A DNA stretch of 64,000 bases, from contig NZ_FYDJ01000003.1 in the NCBI RefSeq assembly GCF_900187425.1, positions 62,001-126,000 on the forward strand, given 5' to 3'. Origin of the DNA: Pseudomonas sp. Irchel s3h14 (GTDB lineage Bacteria; Pseudomonadota; Gammaproteobacteria; Pseudomonadales; Pseudomonadaceae). Made by a program: the position numbers and the translations under genes. Within the stretch, counting starts at the first letter, position 1. Every line of letters begins with the position of its first letter. A model generated the notes under the pieces. The model searched no databases. It was not told the origin of the DNA and saw only the letters and a list, made by a program, of their open reading frames with translations. Shown in pieces: positions 1 through 9,585 of this stretch.

Positions 1-694
1 CCGGGGACGCCACCACGACCGAACGCTTGAGCCCTTCTTCGCCGAGGATGTGCTCGATGAATTCTTTAACTTCACGACCCCGTTCACCGATCAGCCCGAC
101 GACGATGATGTCGGCCTCGGTGAAGCGGGTCATCATGCCCAGCAGGACACTCTTGCCCACGCCGGTACCGGCGAACAGGCCAAGACGCTGACCGCGACCG
201 ACCGTCAACAAACCGTTGATGCTGCGAATGCCCACGTCCAGCGGCTCGCTGATCGGTTCACGCTTGAGCGGGTTGATGGTCGGGCCGTCCATCGGCACCC
301 AATCTTCGGCCTTCATTCCGCCCTTGCCGTCCAGCGCACGACCGGCGCCATCGAGCACCCGCCCGAGCATGCTCATGCCCATCGGCAGACGGCCGGTATC
401 AGCCAGAGGAACCACACGGGCACCGGGAGCGATGCCGGCAACGCTGCCGACCGGCATCAGAAACACCTTGCTGCCGGAGAAGCCCATGACTTCGGCTTCG
501 ACCTGCACCGGGTGATAACTGTCGTCATTGATGACCATGCAGCGACTGCCCATGGCGGCGCGCAAACCCTCGGCTTCGAGGGTCAGGCCGACCATGCGCA
601 GCAAGCGGCCCTCAAGGATCGGCGCGCCTTCCAGCTCCGTGGCCTCGGCGTAGCTGCCGAGGCGCTTGGCGAAGCTGGTGCGATCAAGGCGCAT
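1..694 (-). CDS. fliI: Flagellum-specific ATP synthase FliI (3' part missing)
   Basis: FliI is the cytoplasmic ATPase of the flagellar type III export apparatus. Only the first 231 codons lie in the window and the gene continues past the left edge. The N-terminal beta-barrel region is followed by the Walker A segment AGTGVGKS near residue 175, and then by VGLIGERGREV, typical of the F1-like FliI family. The ATG at 694 overlaps the 3' end of fliH by 11 bp, so the two are translationally coupled, as expected for a chaperone/ATPase pair. The visible part has no defect. Confidence 0.95.
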   Translation of the reverse strand, partial: MRLDRTSFAKRLGSYAEATELEGAPILEGRLLRMVGLTLEAEGLRAAMGSRCMVINDDSYHPVQVEAEVMGFSGSKVFLMPVGSVAGIAPGARVVPLADTGRLPMGMSMLGRVLDGAGRALDGKGGMKAEDWVPMDGPTINPLKREPISEPLDVGIRSINGLLTVGRGQRLGLFAGTGVGKSVLLGMMTRFTEADIIVVGLIGERGREVKEFIEHILGEEGLKRSVVVASP

Positions 695-1493
695 CGGGAA
701 CGCCCAGTTCAGGTTCGACCGGCACGACCGCTGGCTTGTCGCTGATCGGCAGTTCCAGGCTCAGATCCGGTTCGGCCGGGTGCAAGGCCTGTTCGTGCAA
801 TTGATCGAACAGTTTGTCCATGACCCGCGCAACGCGGGTTTCGACCGTGGCGTCGATACGGCTGTGTTCAGTCTCAACCCGGCAACCGCCGGGCAACAAC
901 GCCTCGTCCTCGACGATGCGCCAGGTTTCTTCATGGCGTTCGCGCAGGGCTTTGACCTGTTCGAAATCTTGCGGATTGATGTACAGCCGCACATTGCCCA
1001 CACCCAGCGGCAAGAGCTTGAGGGCTTCACGCATGACGTGTTCGATCTGCGTCGAGTCGATCGCGAGTTCGCGCTGAATCACCTGTTTGGTGATGTGCTG
1101 CACCAGGTCGACCAGGGACTTTTCGATCAGGGTGTCCTGCTCGGCGATAGGCTCGAACAAATGCCCCATCAACTGCTCCAAAGCAGCAATCTTGGCGGCC
1201 AGCGCCACCTCGGCTTCCTGACGGACCTTGAGCGTGGTGCTGTGGAAACCTTCTTTTTCGCCCGTGGCGAAGCCTTCGTTGTAGGCCTCCTGACGAATGC
1301 TTTCGAGTTCTTCGAGGGTCAGTGGCTGGACTTCATCCAGTGGCACTTCTTCCATTTCCGGCGGCTCGGGTTCCGGCTCAGGCTCGGGTTCCGGCACGAA
1401 CGGATCGAAACTGGGCAGCGACCAGACGTCGAAACCAGCGACGTCCTTGCCACGGATCAGGTCGGTGTTGGACTCATCATGTTTGGACGACAT
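684..1493 (-). CDS. fliH: Flagellar assembly protein FliH
   Basis: FliH is the elongated dimeric regulator of the FliI ATPase and links it to the export gate and C ring. The 269-residue product begins with a charged N-terminus, then has a Pro-Glu repeat at about residues 34-45 and a long Glu/Ala-rich helix. The C-terminal half has the conserved FliH/HrpE look, with VRLYINPQDFEQV and LLPGGCRVET. It lies 7 bp after fliG and overlaps fliI, inside the fliEFGHI operon. The PE repeat is a low-complexity linker that varies between species. Length fits other Pseudomonas FliH proteins. Confidence 0.93.
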   Translation of the reverse strand: MSSKHDESNTDLIRGKDVAGFDVWSLPSFDPFVPEPEPEPEPEPPEMEEVPLDEVQPLTLEELESIRQEAYNEGFATGEKEGFHSTTLKVRQEAEVALAAKIAALEQLMGHLFEPIAEQDTLIEKSLVDLVQHITKQVIQRELAIDSTQIEHVMREALKLLPLGVGNVRLYINPQDFEQVKALRERHEETWRIVEDEALLPGGCRVETEHSRIDATVETRVARVMDKLFDQLHEQALHPAEPDLSLELPISDKPAVVPVEPELGVPDAP

Positions 1494-1500
1494 AGTGACC

Positions 1501-2520
1501 TTAGATCATCTCTTCGCCGCCCTTCCCGCCGAGAACGATTTCTCCGGCTTCGGCCATACGGCGGGCAATGGTGAGGATTTCTTTCTGCGCGGTTTCCACG
1601 TCGCTGACGCGCACCGGGCCTTTGGCCTCGAGGTCGTCGCGCAACAGTTCGGCCGCCCGTTTGGACATGTTCTTGAAGATCTTCTCTTTGACGCCTTCGT
1701 CCGAACCCTTGAGGGCCAGCACCAACACGTCGGAAGACACTTCGCGCAGCAGCGCTTGAATACCGCGATCGTCGACATCGGACAGGTTGTTGAACACGAA
1801 CATGAGGTCTTCAATCTGACCAGACAGGTCTTCGTCGACTTCGCGGATCGAGTCCATCAGCTGACCTTCGATCGAGCTGTCGAGGAAGTTCATGATGTCC
1901 GCCGCGCGCTTGATGCCACCCAAGGTGGTGCGCGAGGCATTCGAGTTGCCGGAGAACTGCTTCTCGAGAATCTGGTTGAGTTCTTTCAGGGCCGCAGGCT
2001 GCACAGTGTTCAGCGAGGAGACCCGCAGAATGATGTCCAGACGCACCTTGTGGTCGAAGTTACCCAGCACTTCGCCGGCCTGGTCCGGATCGAGATACGC
2101 CACCACGATCGCCTGGATCTGCGGGTGCTCGTAACGGATCACGTCGGCGACGGCGCGCGGTTCCATCCACTTCAGGCTGTCGAGGCCACTGGTGTTGCCA
2201 CCCAGCAGGATCCGGTCGATCAGGCCGTTGGCCTTGTCTTCGCCCAGGGCCTGGGTGAGCATTTTGCGCACGTAGTCGTCGGAGCCGACGCCGAGGCTGG
2301 TCTGGTCGCCGACGATGTCGACGAACTCGCTCATCACCTGCTCGACCTGCTCTCGGTGCACGTTACCCATCTGGGCCATCGCCACACCCACACGCTGGAC
2401 CTCTTTAGGCCCCATGTGGCGCAGCACTTGGGCGGCGTCGGTTGAACCCAGGGACAGCAGCAGAATCGCGGCTTTGTCGACCTTGGACAGTTTGGCGGCA
2501 ACGGCTCGGTTATCACTCAT
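1501..2520 (-). CDS. fliG: Flagellar motor switch protein FliG
   Basis: FliG is the C-ring protein that couples stator torque to the rotor. The product is 339 residues, normal for the family. It contains the middle-domain EHPQ motif (IRYEHPQIQAIVV, about residue 130) and the C-terminal charged helix around LALKGSDEGVKEKIFKNMSKR that carries the torque-generating residues. Its ATG overlaps the end of fliF by 8 bp, as expected because FliG binds the FliF C-terminus. Confidence 0.97.
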   Translation of the reverse strand: MSDNRAVAAKLSKVDKAAILLLSLGSTDAAQVLRHMGPKEVQRVGVAMAQMGNVHREQVEQVMSEFVDIVGDQTSLGVGSDDYVRKMLTQALGEDKANGLIDRILLGGNTSGLDSLKWMEPRAVADVIRYEHPQIQAIVVAYLDPDQAGEVLGNFDHKVRLDIILRVSSLNTVQPAALKELNQILEKQFSGNSNASRTTLGGIKRAADIMNFLDSSIEGQLMDSIREVDEDLSGQIEDLMFVFNNLSDVDDRGIQALLREVSSDVLVLALKGSDEGVKEKIFKNMSKRAAELLRDDLEAKGPVRVSDVETAQKEILTIARRMAEAGEIVLGGKGGEEMI

Positions 2521-4297
2521 CTGCGTTAATCCACTCTTTCACGACCTGGGCCACGCGACCCGGATCTTCTGCCACCAGACTCTTGATTGCGTTCAACTGT
2601 GCGTCATAGCCTTCGCTCGGGCTCGGCAACAGAATGCTGGTCGGACCACCGAGACTGACGCGGTCGTTGGCCAGTTCGCCGTCCAGGCCGCCCATGCCAC
2701 CCAGCTCGACGTCGCTGCCGATGCCCAGCTGTTTGTCTTTGCCGCCGCCGGTGATGTTGTTGAGCACCGGACGCAGCACACCGAACACCAGCACCAGGAT
2801 GAACAAGACACCCAGCACTTGCTTGACGATGTCCCAGAACCACGGCTGGGAGTAGAACGGAATTTCGGCAATCACTTCACCGCGCTCGGCGGAGAACGGC
2901 ATGTTGATCACGCTGACGCTGTCGCCACGGCTGGCGTCGAAGCCGACGGCGTCCTGTACCAGGCGAGTGAAGCGCGCCAATTCATCGGCGGTCCACGGCG
3001 CACGGGTGGTTTCACCGTTGGCCGCGTTGATCTTGACCTGGTCATCCACCACCACCGACACCGAGAGGCGATTCAAGCGGCCCTGCTGTTGTTTGGTGTG
3101 GCTGATGGAGCGGTCGAGTTCGAAGTTCTTGGTGGATTGTTGACGTTTGTCCGCCGGGTACGGTGCCAACATCGGCTGGCCGGTGGCCGGGTCCATGATT
3201 TGCTGACCGTTGGCATCCAGCAGTGGCTGGCCTGGTTGCACCATGCCGGCCGACGCGGTAGCGCCACCGGTGGTTTGCGGTGCGGAGGCAGGCGACGGCG
3301 GCTGGTTGCTCAGGGCACCCGGCACACCTTGCGGGCCATTGCTGGCGGTACGTTGTTCGTTGACCGACTGCTCGCTGCGCAACGCCGGTTGGTCCGGATT
3401 GAACTGCTCGGAGGTCGACTCGACGGCACTGAAGTCCACATCGGCCGAGACTTCGGCTTTATAGCGATCGTTGCCCAGCACCGGTTGCAGAATGTTGTGC
3501 ACGCGCTGGGTCAGCATGCTTTCCATGCGACGGCTGTAATCGAATTGCTTGCCGGCCATGGTCAGTTCGGAATTTTCCGCCTGATCCGACAGCAGGTTGC
3601 CCTTCTGGTCGACGACAGTGATCTGGGATTTGCTGAGTTCGGGAACGCTGGTGGCCACCAGGTTGATGATCGCCAGTACCTGGCCAGGCTCCAGCGAGCG
3701 ACCGGAGTACAGTTCCACCAGGATCGAAGCGCTCGGCTTGCGCTCGTCGCGCACGAACACCGAACTTTTCGGAATCGCCAGGTGCACGCGAGCACCCTTG
3801 ACGTTGTTCAGGCTGGAAATGGTGCGGGCCAGTTCGCCTTCGAGACCACGACGATAACGGGTCGCTTCCATGAACTGGCTGGTGCCCAGACCCTGATCCT
3901 TGTCGAGAATTTCAAAACCGATGTTGCCGTCGCTGGGAGTGACACCAGCGCCCGCGAGTTTGATTCTCGCACGGGACAGGTCATCGGCCTTGACCAGCAA
4001 GGCACCGGAGTTCGGTTCAACGGTATAGGGAATGTCGGCTGCGGCCAGAGTATCCATGACCTGTTTGGCGTCCATACCGGCAAGACTGCCGTACAGAGGC
4101 CGGTAGTCCGGCTGCTGGGACCACAACACCACGGCAAAGCCAATCGCCACGCTCGCAGCCAGGCCGACCAACAGGCCCACCTGACGCAACATGGTCATCT
4201 CGGAGAGGTTTTCCAGGAAGGACAACCCGAACAGCGGCGGTTTGCCGTCTATTGGAGTGGCCTTGGCTGGAACATTATCGGCGACTGCTTCTGCCAT
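2513..4297 (-). CDS. fliF: Flagellar MS-ring protein FliF
   Basis: FliF forms the inner-membrane MS ring. The 594-residue protein has an N-terminal transmembrane helix near residues 37-60 (LVGLAASVAIGFAVVLW) and then the YscJ/FliF ring-building motifs of the periplasmic domain. These are followed by a Pro/Gly/Gln-rich loop around residues 320-380 and a second transmembrane helix near 460-485 (VLGVLFILVLVFGVLRPVL). The cytoplasmic C-terminus ends in the FliG-binding tail (LVAEDPGRVAQVVKEWI). It sits 14 bp after fliE and overlaps fliG. Confidence 0.97.
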   Translation of the reverse strand: MAEAVADNVPAKATPIDGKPPLFGLSFLENLSEMTMLRQVGLLVGLAASVAIGFAVVLWSQQPDYRPLYGSLAGMDAKQVMDTLAAADIPYTVEPNSGALLVKADDLSRARIKLAGAGVTPSDGNIGFEILDKDQGLGTSQFMEATRYRRGLEGELARTISSLNNVKGARVHLAIPKSSVFVRDERKPSASILVELYSGRSLEPGQVLAIINLVATSVPELSKSQITVVDQKGNLLSDQAENSELTMAGKQFDYSRRMESMLTQRVHNILQPVLGNDRYKAEVSADVDFSAVESTSEQFNPDQPALRSEQSVNEQRTASNGPQGVPGALSNQPPSPASAPQTTGGATASAGMVQPGQPLLDANGQQIMDPATGQPMLAPYPADKRQQSTKNFELDRSISHTKQQQGRLNRLSVSVVVDDQVKINAANGETTRAPWTADELARFTRLVQDAVGFDASRGDSVSVINMPFSAERGEVIAEIPFYSQPWFWDIVKQVLGVLFILVLVFGVLRPVLNNITGGGKDKQLGIGSDVELGGMGGLDGELANDRVSLGGPTSILLPSPSEGYDAQLNAIKSLVAEDPGRVAQVVKEWINADE

Positions 4298-4311
4298 GAC
4301 TCAATTCGTCC

Positions 4312-4641
4312 TTAAACCGGCATCTGCATGATGTCTTGGTATGCCTGAACCAGCTTGTTGCGTACTTGGGTCAACGCTTGAAAAGACACGCTGGCCTTCT
4401 GCGAGGAAATCATCACGTCCGTCAGGTCGACACCGCTCTTGCCGATCTCGAAGGCACTGGCCAACTGACTGGACGCCTGTTGGGTGTCGTTCACTTTGTT
4501 GACGGCCTGACCGAGCATGTCGGAAAAGCTGCTGCCACCCAGTTGAGGGACTGCGGCAGTCGATTTCGACGCAGACATGGCATCCATTTGCATGGAGCGC
4601 ATGTCCAACATCAATCGATTAAATTCAATACCTTGGCTCAT
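4312..4641 (-). CDS. fliE: Flagellar hook-basal body protein FliE
   Basis: FliE is the small adaptor between the MS ring and the proximal rod. The 109-residue product has the standard FliE C-terminus ([22 protein letters not shown]). It is the first gene of the fliEFGHI run and is preceded by a sigma-54-type element at 4703-4718. That matches the class II control by FleQ/RpoN known for this operon in P. aeruginosa. Confidence 0.96.
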   Translation of the reverse strand: MSQGIEFNRLMLDMRSMQMDAMSASKSTAAVPQLGGSSFSDMLGQAVNKVNDTQQASSQLASAFEIGKSGVDLTDVMISSQKASVSFQALTQVRNKLVQAYQDIMQMPV

Positions 4642-4702
4642 GGTCTACTCTCTCTGGCGACCCGCAATTTTTTGACACTCACTCGGCGGGTAGTGAGGTG
4701 TT

Positions 4703-4718
4703 AGCAACAAGGGTGCCA
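4703..4718 (-). promoter_or_regulatory. Putative sigma-54 promoter of fliE
   Basis: Read on the minus strand, the sequence is TGGCACC-N4-TTGCT with GG and GC 10 nt apart, which differs from the TGGCACG-N4-TTGCW consensus at one position. It lies about 60 bp upstream of the fliE start, a suitable distance. Activation by FleQ is inferred from Pseudomonas flagellar hierarchies. Confidence 0.75.
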
Positions 4719-4762
4719 GCTCCGTGGTCGCTCTAAACAAAAGCCCATCCTTAATGCAATCT

Positions 4763-4893
4763 GTAGCAGCTGGCGAAGCCTGCGTCCGGCTGCGCAGCAG
4801 TCGTCAAACCTGAACACTCGGTCTTTCTGAAACACCGCGCTGACTGATTTCACGACTGCTGCGCAGCCGGACGCAGGCTTCGCCAGCTGCTAC
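4763..4893. repeat. 131-bp palindromic element between fleR and fliE
   Basis: Two perfect 41-bp inverted arms (4763-4803 and 4853-4893) flank a 49-bp spacer. A related element with the same arm core and a similar spacer (TGAAACACC in both) lies at 46512-46648, so this is a dispersed family and not a locus-specific terminator. It lies just past the fleR stop and could also end transcription. Confidence 0.85.
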
Positions 4894-4903
4894 CAAAATC
4901 GAA

Positions 4904-6289
4904 TCAGGTGGCGAACAAATAAGCTTCCACGTCCATTCCGGCATCACGCATCTGCGCCAGCTTGTAACGCAGGGTGCGCGGGCTGATGCCCAAGCGCTCG
5001 GCAGCCTCTTTGCGACGACCGCGTTCGGAGCGCAAAGTGTCGATGATCATCTGGAACTCACGGCGACGCAGGTCATCACCCAGCGCCCCGCCCGACTCGG
5101 ATTCGACCTCCACGGTTCGCACGGACGTTGGCACCAAGGCTGGCAACGGCGCACAGGCGACCGGCCCGGCCAGACAGAAATCCTCAGGCTGTATCAATCC
5201 ACCCTGCTGCAGGATCAGCGCCCGCTGAATCGCGTTATCCAGCTCACGCACATTACCCGGCCATGGATAACCGATCAGGCACACCTGAGCCTCAGGCGAC
5301 AGCCTTGCCGCGGCATGCTTCATTTTATTGACGTACTTGGCCAGAAGACGCTCGGCCAATGGCAGGATGTCGGCGGTACGTTCGCGCAACGGACGCCAGG
5401 CCAGCGGAAACACCGACAGGCGATAGTAAAGGTCTTCCCGAAAACGCCCCGCCGCCACTTCACCCGCCAGGTCACGGTTGGTGGTTGCCACGACTCGAAT
5501 ATCCAGCGTGATCGGCTTGCGTGCGCCGACTCGCTCGACTTCGCGTTCCTGCAAAACTCGCAGCAACTTGGCCTGGAGCCCGAGGGGCATTTCAGAAATT
5601 TCGTCGAGCAGGATAGTTCCGCCATCAGCCTGTTCGAACTTGCCGGCCTGCGCCGCGATGGCGCCGGTGAACGAGCCCTTTTCATGACCGAACAACGTGG
5701 CTTCGAGCATGTTGTCGGGGATGGCTGCGCAGTTGATCGCAATGAACGGCTGACTGGCACGATGGGAGTGCTGATGGATGTACCGCGCCAGTACTTCCTT
5801 ACCGGTCCCTGACTCGCCGGAGATCAATACCGTGGAATCACTGCGCGCTACCCGCGCGGCCAGTTCCAGTAATTGCGCACTGGCCGGCTCGAACGCTACA
5901 GGCCCCTCGCCCTCGGCCGCACCGAGACAGCCCAGCGCATGACGCGCCACCAGATCGAGCAATGCCTTGGGCTCGAACGGTTTGACCAGGTAATCCGCTG
6001 CGCCCTGGCGCATCGCATCGACTGCCCGCTCCACCGCGCCGTGAGCCGTCATCAGCAACACCGGCAACTGCGGCTGACGAGTGCGCAGCAATCCGAGCAG
6101 TTGATGGCCGTCCATGCCCGGCATGTTGACGTCACTCAGCACCAGGTTGAACGCCTCATTACCAACCGCCGCCAGCGCTTCTTCTGCCGAGCCTACCGCC
6201 GTGTAGTCGTGCCCCGCGAGCAGCAGCGTATCCGCCAGTGCTTCGCGTAGCGCGCGGTCATCCTCGACCAGTAAAACCTTGATTGCCAT
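4904..6289 (-). CDS. fleR: Sigma-54-dependent response regulator FleR
   Basis: FleR is the NtrC-type response regulator that, with FleS, drives class III flagellar genes such as flgFGHIJKL. It has an N-terminal receiver with acidic pocket VEDD and phosphoacceptor Asp53 (LSDVNMPG). The AAA+ domain has Walker A GESGTGKE, a GSFTGA sigma-54-contact loop and Walker B LLDEISEM. A Fis-type HTH lies at the C-terminus (RRKEAAERLGISPRTLRYKL). The ATG at 6289 is preferred because GGAG lies 8-9 nt upstream. An in-frame GTG at 6298 overlaps the fleS stop and is the alternative. Confidence 0.95.
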   Translation of the reverse strand: MAIKVLLVEDDRALREALADTLLLAGHDYTAVGSAEEALAAVGNEAFNLVLSDVNMPGMDGHQLLGLLRTRQPQLPVLLMTAHGAVERAVDAMRQGAADYLVKPFEPKALLDLVARHALGCLGAAEGEGPVAFEPASAQLLELAARVARSDSTVLISGESGTGKEVLARYIHQHSHRASQPFIAINCAAIPDNMLEATLFGHEKGSFTGAIAAQAGKFEQADGGTILLDEISEMPLGLQAKLLRVLQEREVERVGARKPITLDIRVVATTNRDLAGEVAAGRFREDLYYRLSVFPLAWRPLRERTADILPLAERLLAKYVNKMKHAAARLSPEAQVCLIGYPWPGNVRELDNAIQRALILQQGGLIQPEDFCLAGPVACAPLPALVPTSVRTVEVESESGGALGDDLRRREFQMIIDTLRSERGRRKEAAERLGISPRTLRYKLAQMRDAGMDVEAYLFAT

Positions 6290-6294
6290 GTCCT

Positions 6295-7518
6295 TCACTC
6301 CGCTCCCTGAGCGTGGGGCTTTTCACCGGAAAAAAGCGGCAGGATGACCTGCGCGCAAGTGCCGCGACCCAGCCGCGAGCGCAGCTGCAATTCTCCCTGA
6401 TGGGCACGGGCTACAGCCTTGACCACGGTCAGGCCAAGGCCGGTCCCGGTGGTTTTAGTGGTAAAAAACGGCTCGCCGAGTCGTGCCAGCACTTTCGTAT
6501 CGATGCCACTGCCGCTGTCACTGACAGAGACGCGCAAATTGTCGTCACGGGTATAAAGGTGGACCTTCAAGCGGACGTCTCGGGTACTGGCCTGGATCGC
6601 GTTCTCGATCAGGTTCAGGATCGCCCCGACCAGGGTGTCGCGATTGCACAGCAATTCACCTGCGTGACTGTCGCACTGCCAGCGAATCGGCAGGTCCTGC
6701 ACATGGGTCAGTGCTGCCGCCTGCAGTGACTGCATCAGCACTTTGGGTGTGACGCGATCGGTCAGCGGCAGCTCGCCGCGCGCAAACACCAGCATGTCGC
6801 GAACCTGATGCTCCAACTCATGCAGACGCTCTTTCAGGCGTCCGGCAAAACGCTGCTGGGTTTCGACCGGCAACTCTTGCTCAGTCAAATGACTGGCGTA
6901 GAGCAAGGCGGCGGACAAGGGTGTACGAATCTGATGAGCCAGCGAAGCGACCATTCGGCCGAGAGACGAGAGTCGTTCATGGCGGGCCAACTGATCTTGC
7001 AGATGGCGGGTTTCAGTCAGATCGTTGAGCAACACCAACTGACCGGGCTCGGCATCCAGCGAGCGAGTGGAGATCGACAAACGCCGACCGTCCTTGAGCG
7101 AGATTTCGTGACCGTCGTCTTCACGGGGCGCAAAGCAGCGAGCAATGACATGACGCCACAGCTCGCCTTCGAGGGGCAGACCGAGCAGTTCGCAGGCAGC
7201 GGGGTTGGCTTCGCGCACAATACCTTGGGCGTCGATGACGATGACGCCGCCGGGCAACAGATCGAGGAGGTTTTGCAGCCGGTTGGCCAGGCGTTCTTTT
7301 TCCGCCAGTTCCTGCATGCGCTGAGCGCTGACCACTGCCAGCTCACCCTTGAGCTCGGTGACCCGGGCTTCGAGCATGCTGTAGGAATCGGTCAATTGGC
7401 TCGACATCTGGTTGAACAGCGCAAACGCCTGCTCAAGGCCATGCCGGCCCGCCTGCTCTACGGACGACGGTTGTCCCGAAGCGTCGGGGACAGGAGACAT
7501 CTGGGCGGCTTGGGGCAT
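6295..7518 (-). CDS. fleS: Sensor histidine kinase FleS
   Basis: FleS is the histidine kinase partner of FleR. The 407-residue protein has no transmembrane segment, so it is probably cytosolic. A coiled coil (about 40-85) leads into a PAS domain (about 86-190). Then come the H-box LGRMVASLAHQIRTPLSAAL, with His in the HQIRTP motif, and the HATPase domain with N-box NLIENAIQA, DSGSGID and TGTGLGL. It is the first gene of fleSR and has a strong sigma-54 element at 7572-7587. Confidence 0.95.
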   Translation of the reverse strand: MPQAAQMSPVPDASGQPSSVEQAGRHGLEQAFALFNQMSSQLTDSYSMLEARVTELKGELAVVSAQRMQELAEKERLANRLQNLLDLLPGGVIVIDAQGIVREANPAACELLGLPLEGELWRHVIARCFAPREDDGHEISLKDGRRLSISTRSLDAEPGQLVLLNDLTETRHLQDQLARHERLSSLGRMVASLAHQIRTPLSAALLYASHLTEQELPVETQQRFAGRLKERLHELEHQVRDMLVFARGELPLTDRVTPKVLMQSLQAAALTHVQDLPIRWQCDSHAGELLCNRDTLVGAILNLIENAIQASTRDVRLKVHLYTRDDNLRVSVSDSGSGIDTKVLARLGEPFFTTKTTGTGLGLTVVKAVARAHQGELQLRSRLGRGTCAQVILPLFSGEKPHAQGAE

Positions 7519-7571
7519 CGTGCACTCTCGCTTGGCTGACCGTCAGTTAAACGGAACGTTGCGAGGGATGT

Positions 7572-7587
7572 AGCAATACCCGTGCCT
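7572..7587 (-). promoter_or_regulatory. Putative sigma-54 promoter of fleSR
   Basis: On the minus strand the sequence reads AGGCACG-N4-TTGCT, one mismatch from the RpoN consensus, with exact GG-N10-GC spacing. It lies about 55 bp before the fleS start in the fleQ-fleS gap. In P. aeruginosa fleSR is switched on by FleQ with RpoN, consistent with this site. A weak hairpin (5-bp stem, 7598-7629) followed by nine T residues on the minus strand, just upstream, may end fleQ transcription. Confidence 0.8.
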
Positions 7588-7629
7588 AAAAAAAAACCGC
7601 CTACAAATGAAGGACTTGAAAAACAGGCG

Positions 7630-9105
7630 TCAATCATCCGCCTGTTCATCACCGTCACGACGGCTCATGCCGTACTTGCGCATCTTTTCCACCAGCGTGG
7701 TGCGACGAATGCGCAGCCGCTCTGCCGCGCGCGCCACGATGCCATTGGCATCATCCAGCGCCTGCTGAATCAGCCCTTGTTCCAGGCCACCGAGGTAGTC
7801 CTTCAGGTCCAGACCTTCCGGCGGCAGCATGGCACCGGCAGAGAAGTCCGGAGCATGACCGTTGATGGCTACGCGCTCTTCAAGATCGCTGCGCAAGCTG
7901 TCGACCAGTTGCTCGTCTTCATCGTCGACGTAACGGAATTTCTTCGGCAGCTCGACCACGCCGATCACCCCATACGGATGCATGATCGCCATGCGCTCCA
8001 CCAGGTTGGCGAGTTCGCGGACGTTGCCCGGCCAGCCGTGGCGGCACAGCGACATGATCGCCGCGGAGTTGAAACGGATCGAACCACGCTTCTCGTGCTC
8101 CATGCGCGAGATCAACTCGTTCATCAGCAGCGGAATGTCTTCGACACGTTCGCGCAGTGGCGCCATCTCGATCGGGAACACGTTCAGGCGGTAGTACAAG
8201 TCTTCGCGGAAGGTACCGATCTCGATCATGCTTTCGAGATTCTTGTGCGTCGCGGCAATGATACGAACGTCGACGCTTTGGGTCTTGTTGCTGCCCACGC
8301 GCTCGAAGGTGCGTTCCTGCAATACGCGCAGCAACTTGACCTGCATCGGCAACGGCATGTCACCGATTTCATCAAGGAACAGCGTGCCGCCATTGGCCAG
8401 TTCGAAACGCCCGGCGCGGCTGGTGATTGCCCCGGTGAAGGCGCCCTTTTCGTGGCCAAACAGTTCGCTTTCCAGCAACTCGGCCGGGATCGCCCCGCAG
8501 TTGACCGGTACGAACGGCGCGTCACGACGCTTGGAGTGATAGTGCAGGTTGCGCGCGACCACTTCCTTGCCGGTCCCGGACTCACCGAGGATCAGCACAC
8601 TGGCGTCGGTGTCGGCGACTTGCTGCATCATCTGACGGACGTGTTGAATCGCCCGGCTGGTGCCGACAAGACTGCGGAAGAGATTGGGTTCACGGTGACG
8701 GCCGCGCTCGCGGGCCTGGTCGTACATCTCGCGATAGACCTGGGCACGGTGCAGGGAGTCGAGCAATTTGCTGTAGCTGGGTGGCATTTCGAGGGTCGAA
8801 AGCACTCGGCGACGCTGATCTTCTGGCAAGTCAACGGAAGAATTATCGCCCATTAACAAAACCGGAAGGAACTCATCCCAGGTTGAGAGTGTCTTTAACA
8901 AGCCCACGAGTGCACCAGGAGCATTAACCGTCCCGATGAGGACACAGATTACTTCACGACTTGATGACAATGAGCCGACAGCCTGCTGCCAGTCATGGCT
9001 ACCGCAGGGTAAATTTTCTTCGCCAAGAAAATTTAAAATCACCGCCAAGTCGCGGCGGCGGACGCTATCGTCATCAATCAGCAGAATTTTGGTTTCACGC
9101 CACAT
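7630..9105 (-). CDS. fleQ: Flagellar master regulator FleQ
   Basis: FleQ is the sigma-54 enhancer-binding protein at the top of the flagellar hierarchy. It also binds c-di-GMP to balance motility and biofilm genes. The 491-residue product has a degenerate receiver (1-120). Thr59 occupies the position of the phosphoacceptor Asp (compare LIGTVNAPG here with LSDVNMPG in FleR). The AAA+ domain has Walker [15 protein letters not shown], and Walker B FLDEIGDM. The C-terminus has a Fis-type HTH ([20 protein letters not shown]). The loss of the Asp is a known FleQ trait. No sigma-54 site was seen upstream. Confidence 0.97.
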   Translation of the reverse strand: MWRETKILLIDDDSVRRRDLAVILNFLGEENLPCGSHDWQQAVGSLSSSREVICVLIGTVNAPGALVGLLKTLSTWDEFLPVLLMGDNSSVDLPEDQRRRVLSTLEMPPSYSKLLDSLHRAQVYREMYDQARERGRHREPNLFRSLVGTSRAIQHVRQMMQQVADTDASVLILGESGTGKEVVARNLHYHSKRRDAPFVPVNCGAIPAELLESELFGHEKGAFTGAITSRAGRFELANGGTLFLDEIGDMPLPMQVKLLRVLQERTFERVGSNKTQSVDVRIIAATHKNLESMIEIGTFREDLYYRLNVFPIEMAPLRERVEDIPLLMNELISRMEHEKRGSIRFNSAAIMSLCRHGWPGNVRELANLVERMAIMHPYGVIGVVELPKKFRYVDDEDEQLVDSLRSDLEERVAINGHAPDFSAGAMLPPEGLDLKDYLGGLEQGLIQQALDDANGIVARAAERLRIRRTTLVEKMRKYGMSRRDGDEQADD

Positions 9106-9278
9106 GCAATAGCAACTTCCCTAGTCAACTCAATGCCCAAAATGATGGGGCAAGCTAGACGCTTGCAGACACGTTATGCCTGTAGACGCCTGAAATCTGG
9201 AACCAGCCACTAGTTAAGTCAAAAAACCGTGCACAGTCAAATTTATGGCGCACTATGTTTGGATTAACCGAGGATTAA

Positions 9279-9575
9279 CTAACCAAACAGATGGTAAACC
9301 TTTGCCGCGCTCTGTGCTTGGTGGATCTGCGACATCTCGTCAACTATCGCTTGCCGCTCCCCCGTAGCCGCCTCAAGAAGCTGTTTATACACCCCCAACA
9401 ACTCCTCAAGATTATCGCGTAACGCGGCCTCGTCCACCGAAGCTTCACTCAAGACGTCTTCCATGCAGGAACGGCAAGCCAGGTCCAACTCACCAATGGC
9501 TTCCCAGTTACGCTCAGCCAATGCACCGACCAGGCCTTCACGGGTTTGTTCGATTCGCTGCAATACAAGACTCAT
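9279..9575 (-). CDS. fliT: FliT-like flagellar chaperone/regulatory protein
   Basis: The 98-residue, mostly helical protein starts at MSLVLQRIEQTREGLV, using the ATG at 9575 with AAGGAG just upstream, and ends in KVYHLFG. In Pseudomonas this position directly after fliS is held by the FliT-like chaperone of the filament cap protein FliD. Sequence similarity to enteric FliT is weak, so the name rests on size, helical character and position. A longer in-frame start at 9686 would overlap fliS and is less likely. It closes the fliD-fliS-fliT run. Confidence 0.75.
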   Translation of the reverse strand: MSLVLQRIEQTREGLVGALAERNWEAIGELDLACRSCMEDVLSEASVDEAALRDNLEELLGVYKQLLEAATGERQAIVDEMSQIHQAQSAAKVYHLFG

Positions 9576-9585
9576 GGTGATCTCC

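Noticed and set aside
2315-4315. Long plus-strand open frame of 666 codons antisense to fliF
   Set aside because: It lies exactly opposite fliF, which has clear homology. The frame is open because of high GC content and codon bias; the predicted protein is His/Gln/Arg-rich without domains.
7630-9105. FleQ missing the phosphoacceptor Asp, as a mutation
   Set aside because: FleQ proteins in general lack it; the protein is regulated by c-di-GMP and FleN instead.
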